Part shown: positions 52,766-61,803 of the stretch, one piece after another
Position numbering within the stretch: position 1 is the stretch's first letter
Layout: each line of letters opens with the position of its first letter
Source: Chitinophaga pinensis
GTDB lineage: Bacteria > Bacteroidota > Bacteroidia > Bacteroidales > GCA-2748055
Assembly: GCA_945863035.1 (NCBI GenBank)
Contig: CAMAZH010000007.1
Location: forward strand, 1-64,000
Length of the DNA: 64,000 nt
Direction: 5' to 3'
The notes under the pieces: model-generated
Databases searched by the model: none
The model's input: the letters and a program-made list of their open reading frames with translations, nothing else
What the model was told of the DNA's origin: nothing
Translations under genes and position numbers: made by a program

Positions 52766-54538
52766 ATGGGAAAAACTTTTGTCGAGAAGATACTTGATGC
52801 GCCCGAAGGGGCAATCGTATTTCGCAAACCAGACATCCTGCTTACTCACGATAACACCGCCAGCATCAACAAAACCTTTCAGCAGATGAAAGGGCAAAAT
52901 GTGCTGCATCCTGAACAGCTTCTGATTGTTCTGGATCACAATGCTCCCCCCACCAATGCCAAGCTGGCTAACGATTACCAGGCAATACGCGACTTCGTTG
53001 CAAAACAGGGAATCAAAAACTTTTACGATGCAGGTCGTGGTATTTGCCACCAGATCATGTCGTATCACGCCAAACCCGCAATGATTATTGTAGGCAGCGA
53101 CAGCCATACCTGCACCGCCGGAGCTTTTAACGCCCTCGCGGCGGGAATTGACCGTACAGAATCGGCCGGGATCTGGCGGCGGGGCGAAACCTGGTTCAGG
53201 GTTCCCGAGTCGATGAAAATAAACCTTACAGGAAAACTCAAAGCCGGGGTTTACGCAAAAGATCTCTCCTTATGGATCATTGGAATGCTGGGTGCCGATG
53301 GTGCCAACTATATGTCTATTGAGTTTCATGGCGAGGGAGTTGCCTCCCTCGAGATATCCGACCGGATGACGCTTGCCAACCTTGCATCTGAAATGGGAGC
53401 AAAAAATGCGGTCTTCCCCCCCGATGAAGTGCTGGCTGCTTTTTATGGGCGAAAGAAAGTCGATGGAATATGGGCAGATGCGGATGCGATTTACACCAAA
53501 GAATTCAACATCGATCTTGACTCGGTTTACCCACTTGTTGCAGCTCCCCACAATGTGGAGAACGTTCACTCTGTAAAGGAGGTAGAGGGCACACCGGTTC
53601 AGCAGGGACTTATTGGAACCTGCACCAATGGCAGGATTGAGGATCTGCGGATTGCAGCTGAGATCCTTGCCGATAAACCCGTTAAGGCCGGCTTTCAGCT
53701 AAATGTGATCCCGGCTTCCAAGGAAGTTTATCTGCAGGCTCTGAAGGAGGGTATTATTGAAACGCTGATGAATGCCGGAGCCAATGTACTGAGCTCGTCA
53801 TGCGGGCCCTGTTTGGGCACGGGACAGGGCATTCCTGCCGACGGACAAACCGTAATTTCAACGGCAAACCGCAACTTCCTGGGTCGCATGGGAAACGAAA
53901 AGTCTTCGATTTACCTGGCATCGCCCGCAACTGTGGCCTGGTCGGCCGTGATGGGAAAAATTACCGATCCCCGATTGGAAGGCTGCTCGGAGGTTTTCCC
54001 CTATACCCGCGAAGAGGCCCAGACTTTGAGTATCTCAGCTGACGACAATCGAAAAACCAACAAAGTATGGAACTACAAGGATGCCGATAACATGAACACC
54101 GATCAGATGTTCGCCGGAAACCTCACCTATAATGTTTTAAGTTCCGACGGCTCGGCCATCATGCCTCATCTTTTCATGGGATTTGATCCGAATTTCACGA
54201 AAAATGTGGAAGCAGGCGACATCATCATCGCTGGCGAGAATTTCGGCTGCGGCAGTTCGCGCGAGCATCCTTCTGTTGGACTTGCTTATGCCGGCGTCAA
54301 GGCGATAATCGTTAAATCGGTGAACCGTATCTTTTATCGTTCGTCAATCAATCAGGGATTGGCTCTGATCGTTTTTCCGGAGGCAGTTGACGCATACAAT
54401 TCGGGCGACAACGTGGAAATTGATTTCATGGGAGGCAAAATCACCATTGCCGACAAGTCCTATACTTTTGAACCCCTGCCGGATAAGCTAATGGAGATTA
54501 TCTCGAAAAAGGGGCTTGTGAACTGGATTGCGGGATAA
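52766..54538 (+). CDS. Fused LeuC-LeuD-type aconitase-superfamily hydro-lyase (first copy)
   Basis: This 590-residue cytoplasmic enzyme joins the large and small subunits of the 3-isopropylmalate dehydratase/homoaconitase type. The large part (about 1-420) has VLDHNAPP, GSDSHTCTAGAF, and 4Fe-4S ligands Cys286 (GTCTNGR), Cys346 and Cys349 (SSCGPCLG). The swivel part (about 445-590) has GENFGCGSSREHP and KSVNRIFYRSSINQG. It isomerises a 2-/3-hydroxy acid through dehydration and rehydration; substrate candidates are citrate, isopropylmalate, homocitrate or dimethylmalate. The sulfatase gene follows 117 nt later; a second, distinct fusion lies at 57451-59262. Confidence 0.88.
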   Translation: MGKTFVEKILDAPEGAIVFRKPDILLTHDNTASINKTFQQMKGQNVLHPEQLLIVLDHNAPPTNAKLANDYQAIRDFVAKQGIKNFYDAGRGICHQIMSYHAKPAMIIVGSDSHTCTAGAFNALAAGIDRTESAGIWRRGETWFRVPESMKINLTGKLKAGVYAKDLSLWIIGMLGADGANYMSIEFHGEGVASLEISDRMTLANLASEMGAKNAVFPPDEVLAAFYGRKKVDGIWADADAIYTKEFNIDLDSVYPLVAAPHNVENVHSVKEVEGTPVQQGLIGTCTNGRIEDLRIAAEILADKPVKAGFQLNVIPASKEVYLQALKEGIIETLMNAGANVLSSSCGPCLGTGQGIPADGQTVISTANRNFLGRMGNEKSSIYLASPATVAWSAVMGKITDPRLEGCSEVFPYTREEAQTLSISADDNRKTNKVWNYKDADNMNTDQMFAGNLTYNVLSSDGSAIMPHLFMGFDPNFTKNVEAGDIIIAGENFGCGSSREHPSVGLAYAGVKAIIVKSVNRIFYRSSINQGLALIVFPEAVDAYNSGDNVEIDFMGGKITIADKSYTFEPLPDKLMEIISKKGLVNWIAG

Positions 54539-54655
54539 GCCAGATGTTGGGATGCAACAATTGATGTCAGGGAAGAGAAAATTGATGGGTGGGAAATTGT
54601 TTCCAACCGCGAAAAACAATATTTTAGCCAAAAAGAACAAACAATCCCTTCTACA

Positions 54656-56065
54656 ATGAGCTCATTTAATCCAATTCCGAAAAGCATACTTGCGGCTCTT
54701 CCCTTTTGCGCCCTGAACATGGCTAGCACGGCACAAAGCACAGCCCCCAACATTGTCTTTATTCTCACCGACGATATGGGATGGAAAGACCTTGGATGCT
54801 ACGGGAACCCTTTCAACGAAACACCAAACATCGATAAGCTCGCAAAAGAAGGGATCCGGTTCACCCAAGCCTATGCTGCCTGTCCGGTTTGCTCCCCTAC
54901 ACGAGCATCGATTCTCACCGGGAAATACCCCGCAAGGCTACAGCTCACCAATTTCCTGGGAGGCATGCGTACCGATGATAACTCGCCTGTGCTGCCTGCC
55001 GGGTATAAACCTTATTTGGAAGCACAAGAAACAACGATTCCCGAGCTGCTCAAACAGAAGGGCTATTCAACCGGAATGGTCGGGAAATGGCATGTGGGCG
55101 ACCATGATTCGATAGCCCCATGGAACCAGGGATTTGATTATTGTCGCTTAATCGGCAAAAACGGACTGGATTATTACAACTATTCGATTTTCATGGATTC
55201 GTACCAAAATGAATTCACCGATCAGGGAAGCGAATACATGACCGACAAGTTGACCCAATATGGCGTGGACTTTATCAATCAGAACGCTGAAAAGCCATTT
55301 TTCCTCTACCTTGCCTATTCCGCTCCCCATGTTTTGATCGTTCCCAGAGGCGATAAACTCCGCAAGTATCTCATCAAATATGGTACTTCCAAGGAGAAAT
55401 ACAACCCTTATTACGCTGCGGTGATGGAAAGCATCGACGACGGGGTGGGTATGATTGTCCAAACTCTCCGCGAGCAGGGATTGCTCGAAAACACCCTGAT
55501 TGTTTTCACATCCGACAACGGGGGTTTGGGACTCGATGAGCTGGGCCCCACTCCCACTTCAATCGCTCCCCTCCGAAAATGGAAAGGACATATTTACGAG
55601 GGAGGAACGCGCGTTCCCGCAATATTCAGCTGGCCGGCAAAATTAACGAAGGACAGGGTATCGGAGCAGTATTTCAGCAGTATCGACTACCTTCCAACAT
55701 TCTGTGAGTTAACGAGCATCTCGGAATTACCATCAACGGTCGACGGTCAAAGCATTTTACCCTTGCTCGTCAATCCTGAAAAGCAGGAAACACAAACCCG
55801 GCCTCTTTTTTGGCACTATCCTCATTTCTCTAACCAGCTGGGCCGACCGGCAGGTTCGGTTCGCGTGGGCGACTACAAACTTGTTGAGAACTATGAAACC
55901 GGGGCTTTAGAGTTATTTAACCTTAAGGACGACATTTCTGAGTCGAAGGATCTTTCGAAAAAGATGAGACAAAAAACCAGCGACATGCATCTTCTCCTGA
56001 GCAATTGGAGAAAAGAGGTACATGCACAGATGCCTTCACCAAATCCTCTTTTCCAAGCTAAATAA
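54656..56065 (+). CDS. Exported arylsulfatase (Cys-type)
   Basis: This 469-residue S1-type sulfatase has a moderately hydrophobic signal (ILAALPFCALNMASTAQS). The metal site has FILTDDMGWKDLGCYGN; the modification motif is CSPTRASILTGKYP with Cys79 to be converted to formylglycine. Further markers are GKWHVGD, YLAYSAPH, VFTSDNGG and a C-terminal subdomain ending NWRKEVHAQ. It removes sulfate from sulfated glycans or small esters in the periplasm. The maturation enzyme is probably the FGE-family lipoprotein at 39857. It is convergent with asnA across a strong bidirectional terminator. Confidence 0.92.
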   Translation: MSSFNPIPKSILAALPFCALNMASTAQSTAPNIVFILTDDMGWKDLGCYGNPFNETPNIDKLAKEGIRFTQAYAACPVCSPTRASILTGKYPARLQLTNFLGGMRTDDNSPVLPAGYKPYLEAQETTIPELLKQKGYSTGMVGKWHVGDHDSIAPWNQGFDYCRLIGKNGLDYYNYSIFMDSYQNEFTDQGSEYMTDKLTQYGVDFINQNAEKPFFLYLAYSAPHVLIVPRGDKLRKYLIKYGTSKEKYNPYYAAVMESIDDGVGMIVQTLREQGLLENTLIVFTSDNGGLGLDELGPTPTSIAPLRKWKGHIYEGGTRVPAIFSWPAKLTKDRVSEQYFSSIDYLPTFCELTSISELPSTVDGQSILPLLVNPEKQETQTRPLFWHYPHFSNQLGRPAGSVRVGDYKLVENYETGALELFNLKDDISESKDLSKKMRQKTSDMHLLLSNWRKEVHAQMPSPNPLFQAK

Positions 56066-56125
56066 AAGTAAAAGAGAACCTAACTATTTCCTCCTCTCAA
56101 ACTGTGTGTTTTGTATAAAAAAGAT

Positions 56126-56163
56126 TGGCCTTTTGCGGTAATGAAGTTTACTGCAAAAGGCCA
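56126..56163. terminator. Bidirectional terminator between sulfatase and asnA
   Basis: TGGCCTTTTGCGGTAA (56126-56141) and TTACTGCAAAAGGCCA (56148-56163) form a 16-bp stem with one G-T pair and a 6-nt loop. Downstream on the plus strand is TTATAGTTTTTC; on the minus strand the run TCTTTTTTATA follows. It can stop both convergent transcripts. Confidence 0.85.
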
Positions 56164-56199
56164 TTATAGTTTTTCGCCGGGGAATAGCTGAAATCCGGA

Positions 56200-57234
56200 T
56201 TATATCAGCAGTATCCCGCTTTTTCGGCAATGCGCCACCATTTCTCCCGGCCATACCGAACTTTGGATTTCGCCGATATGGGCTTTACGAAGGAAAAACA
56301 TGCACATGCGCGATTGACCGATACCTCCGCCAATTGACTCGGGAAGCTCTCCGTTAAGAAGTCTGCGATGAAACTGGAGTGCACTCCTGTGCTCCTGTCC
56401 GCGAAGTTGCAACTGAAGTTCCATTGCCGCCTTGTCGACCCTGATTCCCATGGAGGAAACCTCAAAAGCTAGTTTAAGAATCGGGTTCCATAAAATAATA
56501 TCGCCGTTCAGACCTTTATATCCATTTACTGTTGGGGTTGTCCAGTCATCATAATCCGGGGCACGACCGTCATGAGGTTTGCCGTCGGCCATTTCTCCCC
56601 CGATACCAATCACAAAAACCGCCCCATATTGTTCGGCCACCTTATCCTCGCGCTGCTTGGGCGTCAATTCGGGATACATTGCCAAAAGCTCCTCGGCATG
56701 AAAGAAGGTAATGTTCTCAGGGAGCAGAGGCTCAATTTGAGGATAACGCTCATAGATTACAAACTCGGTTCGTACCATGGAACTGTAAACGCGCCTGACG
56801 ATTTCCTTCAGATAATCGAGGTTCCTGTCTTCCTTTGAAATAACCTTTTCCCAATCCCATTGATCCACATATACTGAGTGCAGGTTATCGAGTTCCTCAT
56901 CCGGACGCAAAGCGTTCATATCGGTATAAATACCGTGATTCATGCGGATTTCATAATCACAGAGCATCATTCGCTTCCATTTGGCAAGCGATTGGACTAC
57001 TTCGGCCGTGGCATTGCCAAGATCTAGAATCGGAAACGATACCGGTCGCTCGATGCCGTTGAGGTCATCGTTGATGCCGGTACCCTTCATAACGAATAAA
57101 GGTGCTGTAACCCTTCGCAGCTTGAGATCAGAGGAAAGCGAGGATTCGAAAAAATCCTTAACCTCTTTGATAGCCATTTCGGTTTGCTTCAAATCGAGCA
57201 ATGACTTATATCCTTCGGGAATAATCAGTTTCAT
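56200..57234 (-). CDS. asnA: Aspartate--ammonia ligase
   Basis: This 344-residue protein is a full-length ammonia-dependent asparagine synthetase, a class II aminoacyl-tRNA-synthetase-like fold that makes asparagine from aspartate, ammonia and ATP. Motifs are VTAPLFVMKGTGINDDLNG, GIYTDMNALRPDEELDNLHSVYVDQWDWE, GKPHDGRAPDYDDW and the final SIGGGIGQSRMCMFFL. It is cytoplasmic and transcribed alone. It ends at the shared terminator with the sulfatase. Confidence 0.97.
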   Translation of the reverse strand: MKLIIPEGYKSLLDLKQTEMAIKEVKDFFESSLSSDLKLRRVTAPLFVMKGTGINDDLNGIERPVSFPILDLGNATAEVVQSLAKWKRMMLCDYEIRMNHGIYTDMNALRPDEELDNLHSVYVDQWDWEKVISKEDRNLDYLKEIVRRVYSSMVRTEFVIYERYPQIEPLLPENITFFHAEELLAMYPELTPKQREDKVAEQYGAVFVIGIGGEMADGKPHDGRAPDYDDWTTPTVNGYKGLNGDIILWNPILKLAFEVSSMGIRVDKAAMELQLQLRGQEHRSALQFHRRLLNGELPESIGGGIGQSRMCMFFLRKAHIGEIQSSVWPGEMVAHCRKSGILLI

Positions 57235-57368
57235 AGTTTACTTAATTTTAATATTATACCTATTTCTCCTTGCAACTCTCTGCTAATCATTTTTTTAGTA
57301 TACTCAATATCAATTATATAAAAATCATTGTGTAAAACACATTAAGAATTTATTAGTAAAACTTTGCG

Positions 57369-57384
57369 TCCCGATAAATCGGGA
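57369..57384. repeat. Short palindrome TCCCGATAAATCGGGA
   Basis: A perfect 7-bp inverted repeat (TCCCGAT, AA, ATCGGGA) lies in the 216-nt gap between asnA and the second LeuC-LeuD fusion, on the 5' side of asnA. It lacks a T-run and looks like a dispersed palindrome or weak attenuator rather than a terminator. The rest of the gap shows no other element. Confidence 0.4.
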
Positions 57385-57450
57385 TTGCGTGAAAAAAATT
57401 GTCCTAATGGAGCTTGCGGCAAAAAAATAATACCAACGCAGCCGGAAAAG

Positions 57451-59262
57451 CTAAAAAAGACCATCATTCCTATAAATCTCCATTTGCACCTCAGAGAATT
57501 TCTCTCCTGCTACGCGTATGTTTTTAGTTAAATTAATTACGGTTCCATTTAAAAAATCGACCTCGATTTCATTACCGGCATCGAGTTTGAGGTCTTTGAT
57601 ATTTTCACACACCACGATTGGGAAAGCGGCGTTGATGGCATTTCTTTCATAGATGGCACCGAACGATTCTGCAACAAGACACTGGATTCCAAGAGCCCCA
57701 AAGCAGTCTACCGCCTGCTGCCGTGAACTGCCCGACCCGAAATTCTTGCCTGTCACTACAATATCCCCTTTTGTGGCTTTTTTTGAGAAGTCCTCATATC
57801 CCTTGAGGTTATCGAAGGTATACTGAGCCATTTCCTCAGGTTTGGTTATGGTGAGGTAGCGGTTATGGAAGATCATATCTGTATCGATATTGTCGATGCT
57901 TATATTCCAGGCTTTTCCCTTCACAACGACAGGCTTATCGGAAACCGGCTTATCAGATTTTGTCAGATTGCTTACTCCTTCCGATTTCACGGGCGGTGGG
58001 AATAAAGCAGGCTCGTCGGGAATCTGATCCGGGGTGGTGATGTATCCGGCTACTGCCGAAGCAGCAGCGATTGCCGGGGACGCCAGGTACACCTCCCCTT
58101 TACCCTGCTTACCCGTAAAATTCCGGTTGCCTGTACTCACAGTAATCTCTCCCTGACCGTTTTGCCCAACCTGTCCGGCAGCGCATCCCGCACATCCCGC
58201 GTTGGAAACCAAAGCGCCTGCATCCTTAAAGACATCAAGTAAGCCTTCGTCAAGACATCTGCGCCAAACAAGATCGGTTGAGGGAACAATTTTCAGCACC
58301 ACACCGGGGGCAACCTTCCTACCCCTGAGTATCTCAGCGGTTGCCCGCATATCTTCAATCCTCCCGTTGGTGCAACTCCCTATAAATGCAGAATCGATTT
58401 TTATTTTTCTCACACTGTCAACATCCACAGCATCATGAGGTTTGCCCGGACGTGCGACCATGGTTTTAAAGGCAGTCGCATCGATTTCGTGATGCTGCAG
58501 ATAGCGGGCATCGTCATCAGCGAATACAGGGGGGATCTTACGGCCGGTCCGTGCTTCGCAATACGTCTGGACGATTCGGTTAGGGGTGAAAAGAATGATG
58601 ATCGCCCCCATCTCGGTAGCCATGGAAGAGATGGTGATTCGATCGTCAAGACCAAGTGAATCGACTGCATCCCCATATATTTCGATGCTGTAACCCAACA
58701 TACTGTTTGCCCCGAACTGCGACAGGAGGTTAAGAACAATGTCTTTTGCATTTATCCCTTTGGGAAACTTGCCTTTTAAAAAGAAACGCACACTCTCAGG
58801 AACTTTGAACCATACCTTGCCTTTTGCCCAGGCTGCGGCAATGTCGATATCGCCCATCCCCTGCCCAAATGCCCCCACTGCTCCCAGGATATTGGCATGC
58901 GAATCGGTCGAAACAGCCGTGGAGCCCGGATATGCCAGGCCTTCCTCAATGAGAATATGCGTGCCGATTCCCTTGTCTATGTCATATACCTTTATACCAT
59001 GCTTCCGCGCAAAAAGCCTGCAAAGCTGCTGGTTTACAGCATATTTCTGATCCGAACCGGTGGGATTGCAATCGAAGGTGAAAAATGTTTTCGAGGGATC
59101 CTCAACCCCAAGATGAAAGTCATCAATGTTTTTAACCACATTGGCTCCCCCGAAATCGCGGGCAACACGGGCATCAATAACAACATCAATAATCTCTCCC
59201 GGCATTACCAATTCCTTTCCGCAATGGCCGGCAAGAATTTTCTCAACTATTGTCATTCCCAT
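57451..59262 (-). CDS. Fused LeuC-LeuD-type aconitase-superfamily hydro-lyase (second copy)
   Basis: This 603-residue enzyme has the same fused plan as the one at 52766 but is clearly diverged. Large part: FTFDCNPTG, STDSHANILGAVGAFGQG, and 4Fe-4S ligands Cys297 (GSCTNGR), Cys357 and Cys360 (NAGCAGCAAG). A linker of about 25 Lys/Ser/Pro-rich residues leads to the swivel part (about 450-603) with DNIDTDMIFHNRYL, GKNFGSGSSRQQAVD and ERNAINAAFP. The DNIDTD and SSRQQA elements are closer to the LeuD/homoaconitase type than those of the first copy. It probably acts on a different hydroxy acid. It is transcribed alone from a TATATTTG promoter. Confidence 0.88.
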   Translation of the reverse strand: MGMTIVEKILAGHCGKELVMPGEIIDVVIDARVARDFGGANVVKNIDDFHLGVEDPSKTFFTFDCNPTGSDQKYAVNQQLCRLFARKHGIKVYDIDKGIGTHILIEEGLAYPGSTAVSTDSHANILGAVGAFGQGMGDIDIAAAWAKGKVWFKVPESVRFFLKGKFPKGINAKDIVLNLLSQFGANSMLGYSIEIYGDAVDSLGLDDRITISSMATEMGAIIILFTPNRIVQTYCEARTGRKIPPVFADDDARYLQHHEIDATAFKTMVARPGKPHDAVDVDSVRKIKIDSAFIGSCTNGRIEDMRATAEILRGRKVAPGVVLKIVPSTDLVWRRCLDEGLLDVFKDAGALVSNAGCAGCAAGQVGQNGQGEITVSTGNRNFTGKQGKGEVYLASPAIAAASAVAGYITTPDQIPDEPALFPPPVKSEGVSNLTKSDKPVSDKPVVVKGKAWNISIDNIDTDMIFHNRYLTITKPEEMAQYTFDNLKGYEDFSKKATKGDIVVTGKNFGSGSSRQQAVDCFGALGIQCLVAESFGAIYERNAINAAFPIVVCENIKDLKLDAGNEIEVDFLNGTVINLTKNIRVAGEKFSEVQMEIYRNDGLF

Positions 59263-59305
59263 ACTCGAAAACTTGTATTTGTAAGAATTTCTCGTTAATA
59301 AGTTT

Positions 59306-59313
59306 CAAATATA
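59306..59313 (-). promoter_or_regulatory. -7 element of the second LeuC-LeuD fusion gene
   Basis: The minus strand reads TATATTTG, an exact TAnnTTTG match, 43 nt before the ATG at 59262. No -33 TTTG is evident. The remaining 215 nt up to 59528 contain nothing recognised. Confidence 0.45.
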
Positions 59314-59528
59314 AAGGAAAAGCATTGGTTTTTTTATGCTTTTAAAAATATTTTACTTCTTGCACGATAAAACAGAATTGTTAAGCGACGTAACAAAATT
59401 CACTGCAGATTGAAAAATCCGAACCCTAAGTGATTTTGCAGCAATATCCAAATTTTATCCGGCGCTTGATTAATTTCCTGATTATGGTTTTTAGCTGGAG
59501 AACACTGAATTCCAACTTCCATTGATCC

Positions 59529-61793
59529 TTACCTCTCAATAAACAATTTCCCTCTCAGAAGGCCGGATTTGGATTGAGCCGAAACAATGTATAATCCCTT
59601 TTCAAGCGCTTGACTGACCTGAATATGAACGCTTGCTGATCCGGATTTGCTCATGGGTTCGTTGAGAGAGAAAACGTTTTTGCCTGACAGGTCGCAGATA
59701 TCGATCCTGACGGGCTCAAAAGCATCCATCCCACTCAGGTTAAGGGTGAAATTACCTTCGGCACTTGGATTGGGGTAAATATTCATTTTGCTTGCATACA
59801 AGGGATCAACCGAAGTTGAAATGGCTGTAAATTTTATCCAGTTTATATTAATGCTTTTACCTGTAATGGCAAGCCGTATCGTTTGGTCTCCCGCTGTAAG
59901 AACTGCGGTTTTGGACAAGGTAACCCAGTCTTGCCAACCGGTTGAACCGCTGGTTAAAGCGAAGGAGGCCAGAGAAGCGGTCCCTTTTTTCAAGCTGAAA
60001 GCACCCGTTGTATATAAACTGGCAACCCTTACTTCAATCAGGTATTGGCCGGCGGTTGGAACATTTACGGTATAATCGAGCCAATCGCCCGGGTCGCAAT
60101 AGCCAACGTTTTGCCCTCCGCCAACATCGGTAGTGTTCTCAAGCTGAATACCAAACATCTCGTCATAAGCCTCGGCCTGAATGGTTGCAGGAATAGGCAC
60201 ATAGGTATAAATTTTCTCGACGGTAACAGTAACACCCGTTGAAAAGCCCACGCCGCCCTGCTCGTCAAAAGCCCTTGCGGCAAGCAGGTACGTCCCGGGA
60301 AGAGCCGGTGTCCAGGAAAAGTTGTAGGGCGCCTCGGTTGATCTGCCAATAAGTGCGCCGTTCGCTGTAAATTCAATCTTGGTAACGTTTCCGTTATCGG
60401 CGGCTTCAGCCGAAAGATTTATTGAGGATTTTAAGGCAATCGTAAGTTCCGTTGTCGGATCGGTTAGTGAAACCGTTGGAACCGGGTCGCCGGTAAAATG
60501 TTCCACCAAAGGCTCTCCGCGCAAATCGGCATCAACAGAAGTATAGGTATAACGTTTAGTCATTACCCCGGCGGTATCGAAAATCAGCATCTGAGTGGCA
60601 TGCTTGGCAATGTTTCCGGTTAGCTCAACGTTTAAGGATGCGCTCGCCTTAATCTGCAGGGTATTGGTCTGCACAAAACCTCCGTCGTCCAGACGAAGTG
60701 TGTAATTATAAGCGGTGGTTTTGCTTTTGTTAAGAATCATAACAGCAACACCTGTAGTATCGGCCATGGGAATAACAACCACACTGCTCTGATTGTCGGT
60801 GGCTGCAACATAATTTTTCTTCATGTTCTGCCCCAGCATTAAGGAATGGTAATAGTTGGAACGCCCCTTATAATCCTTATCAAAAAGGCTCAAATCGGTG
60901 CCTGCCCTTTCCGTCTGACCTTCAAGCATGCTCCAGGCATTCATGGCAAAAGCACCCTTGCGCATGCCCAGACCATAGATTTCGGCATACAGCTGTCCGG
61001 TATGAAACGACCAAACATCCTGGTCATCACTCGTGTTCAGGTCGTTATCATAGGAAGAATTGAATTCGGTGAGTCCCCAAGATAACTTTTTCCCCTCGGG
61101 GCGCAGAGCGTTTACCGTATTGAATTTTGTTAAAAGGTTGTTGACATCCGATTCCAGACTGGTAATCTCCGTGAACATGTATTTATGAAAAGTAACCACA
61201 TCAATATAATAATGGCCGGCTTCATCTTTTCCGGTAATATCAGCATATCCCCCAATGAGAGGAGTCATATAGGCTGTATTCTGGTACCAGGATGTTTCCG
61301 GTCCCATGACAATAATGGTGGAGTCGACCGATTTCAAAGCAGAAGATATTCGCTTGATATAAACGGCCACTGCATTTGCGTCTCCGAAACTGTTGCTTGC
61401 AAGATCGGGTTCATTGCTGATGTTCCACAACTTCACATTTTTCCCACTGGTGATATTGATGTAGGTTATCATATCAACAGCCTGTTGTGCAGTAAATGTA
61501 TGGGGAACCTGAAGTATCGGTTCGGCTTTTGCCAGGCGGATACCGTCGATTAGATTAATATACTTTGCCCAGTTTGTTCCGTAACCTTCAGCGGCATTTC
61601 CCCCGATTCGTATGCTTTGGAATTTGGCCAGTGCCATGTCATCCCAGATATTGTTCAAACTCGGGCCATCGTACCAGGCATTGTTTCCAATCAGGTATGG
61701 GCTGATTTCCTGAGCTTTCACGGCAATAAACAGCGACAAAGCAAATATTGAAATTGCTACCCGGCCTACCATTCGTATAAGTGTAGCTTTCAT
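59529..61793 (-). CDS. T9SS-exported clan GH-A glycoside hydrolase with Ig-like and CBM6 domains
   Basis: This 754-residue secreted protein has a signal peptide (SIFALSLFIAVKAQ), a TIM-barrel hydrolase (about 30-330) with acid/base Glu128 in WNISNEPDL and nucleophile Glu243 in GLTEFNSSYD, a beta-sandwich domain (to about 440), a Big-type Ig domain (about 455-550, ending VTVTVEKI), CBM6 (about 560-680: IQAEAYDEMFGIQLE, GYCDPGDWLDY) and a T9SS type A sorting domain (about 690-754: NIYPNPSAEG to GKLFIER). The family is near GH39/GH44/GH51 but not assignable by eye. The ATG at 61793 is used because the longer frame to 61862 would overlap the upstream gene and hide the signal peptide. It lies 10 nt after the isomerase gene. 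Confidence 0.85.
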   Translation of the reverse strand: MKATLIRMVGRVAISIFALSLFIAVKAQEISPYLIGNNAWYDGPSLNNIWDDMALAKFQSIRIGGNAAEGYGTNWAKYINLIDGIRLAKAEPILQVPHTFTAQQAVDMITYINITSGKNVKLWNISNEPDLASNSFGDANAVAVYIKRISSALKSVDSTIIVMGPETSWYQNTAYMTPLIGGYADITGKDEAGHYYIDVVTFHKYMFTEITSLESDVNNLLTKFNTVNALRPEGKKLSWGLTEFNSSYDNDLNTSDDQDVWSFHTGQLYAEIYGLGMRKGAFAMNAWSMLEGQTERAGTDLSLFDKDYKGRSNYYHSLMLGQNMKKNYVAATDNQSSVVVIPMADTTGVAVMILNKSKTTAYNYTLRLDDGGFVQTNTLQIKASASLNVELTGNIAKHATQMLIFDTAGVMTKRYTYTSVDADLRGEPLVEHFTGDPVPTVSLTDPTTELTIALKSSINLSAEAADNGNVTKIEFTANGALIGRSTEAPYNFSWTPALPGTYLLAARAFDEQGGVGFSTGVTVTVEKIYTYVPIPATIQAEAYDEMFGIQLENTTDVGGGQNVGYCDPGDWLDYTVNVPTAGQYLIEVRVASLYTTGAFSLKKGTASLASFALTSGSTGWQDWVTLSKTAVLTAGDQTIRLAITGKSININWIKFTAISTSVDPLYASKMNIYPNPSAEGNFTLNLSGMDAFEPVRIDICDLSGKNVFSLNEPMSKSGSASVHIQVSQALEKGLYIVSAQSKSGLLRGKLFIER

Positions 61794-61803
61794 AAATGTT
61801 GGT

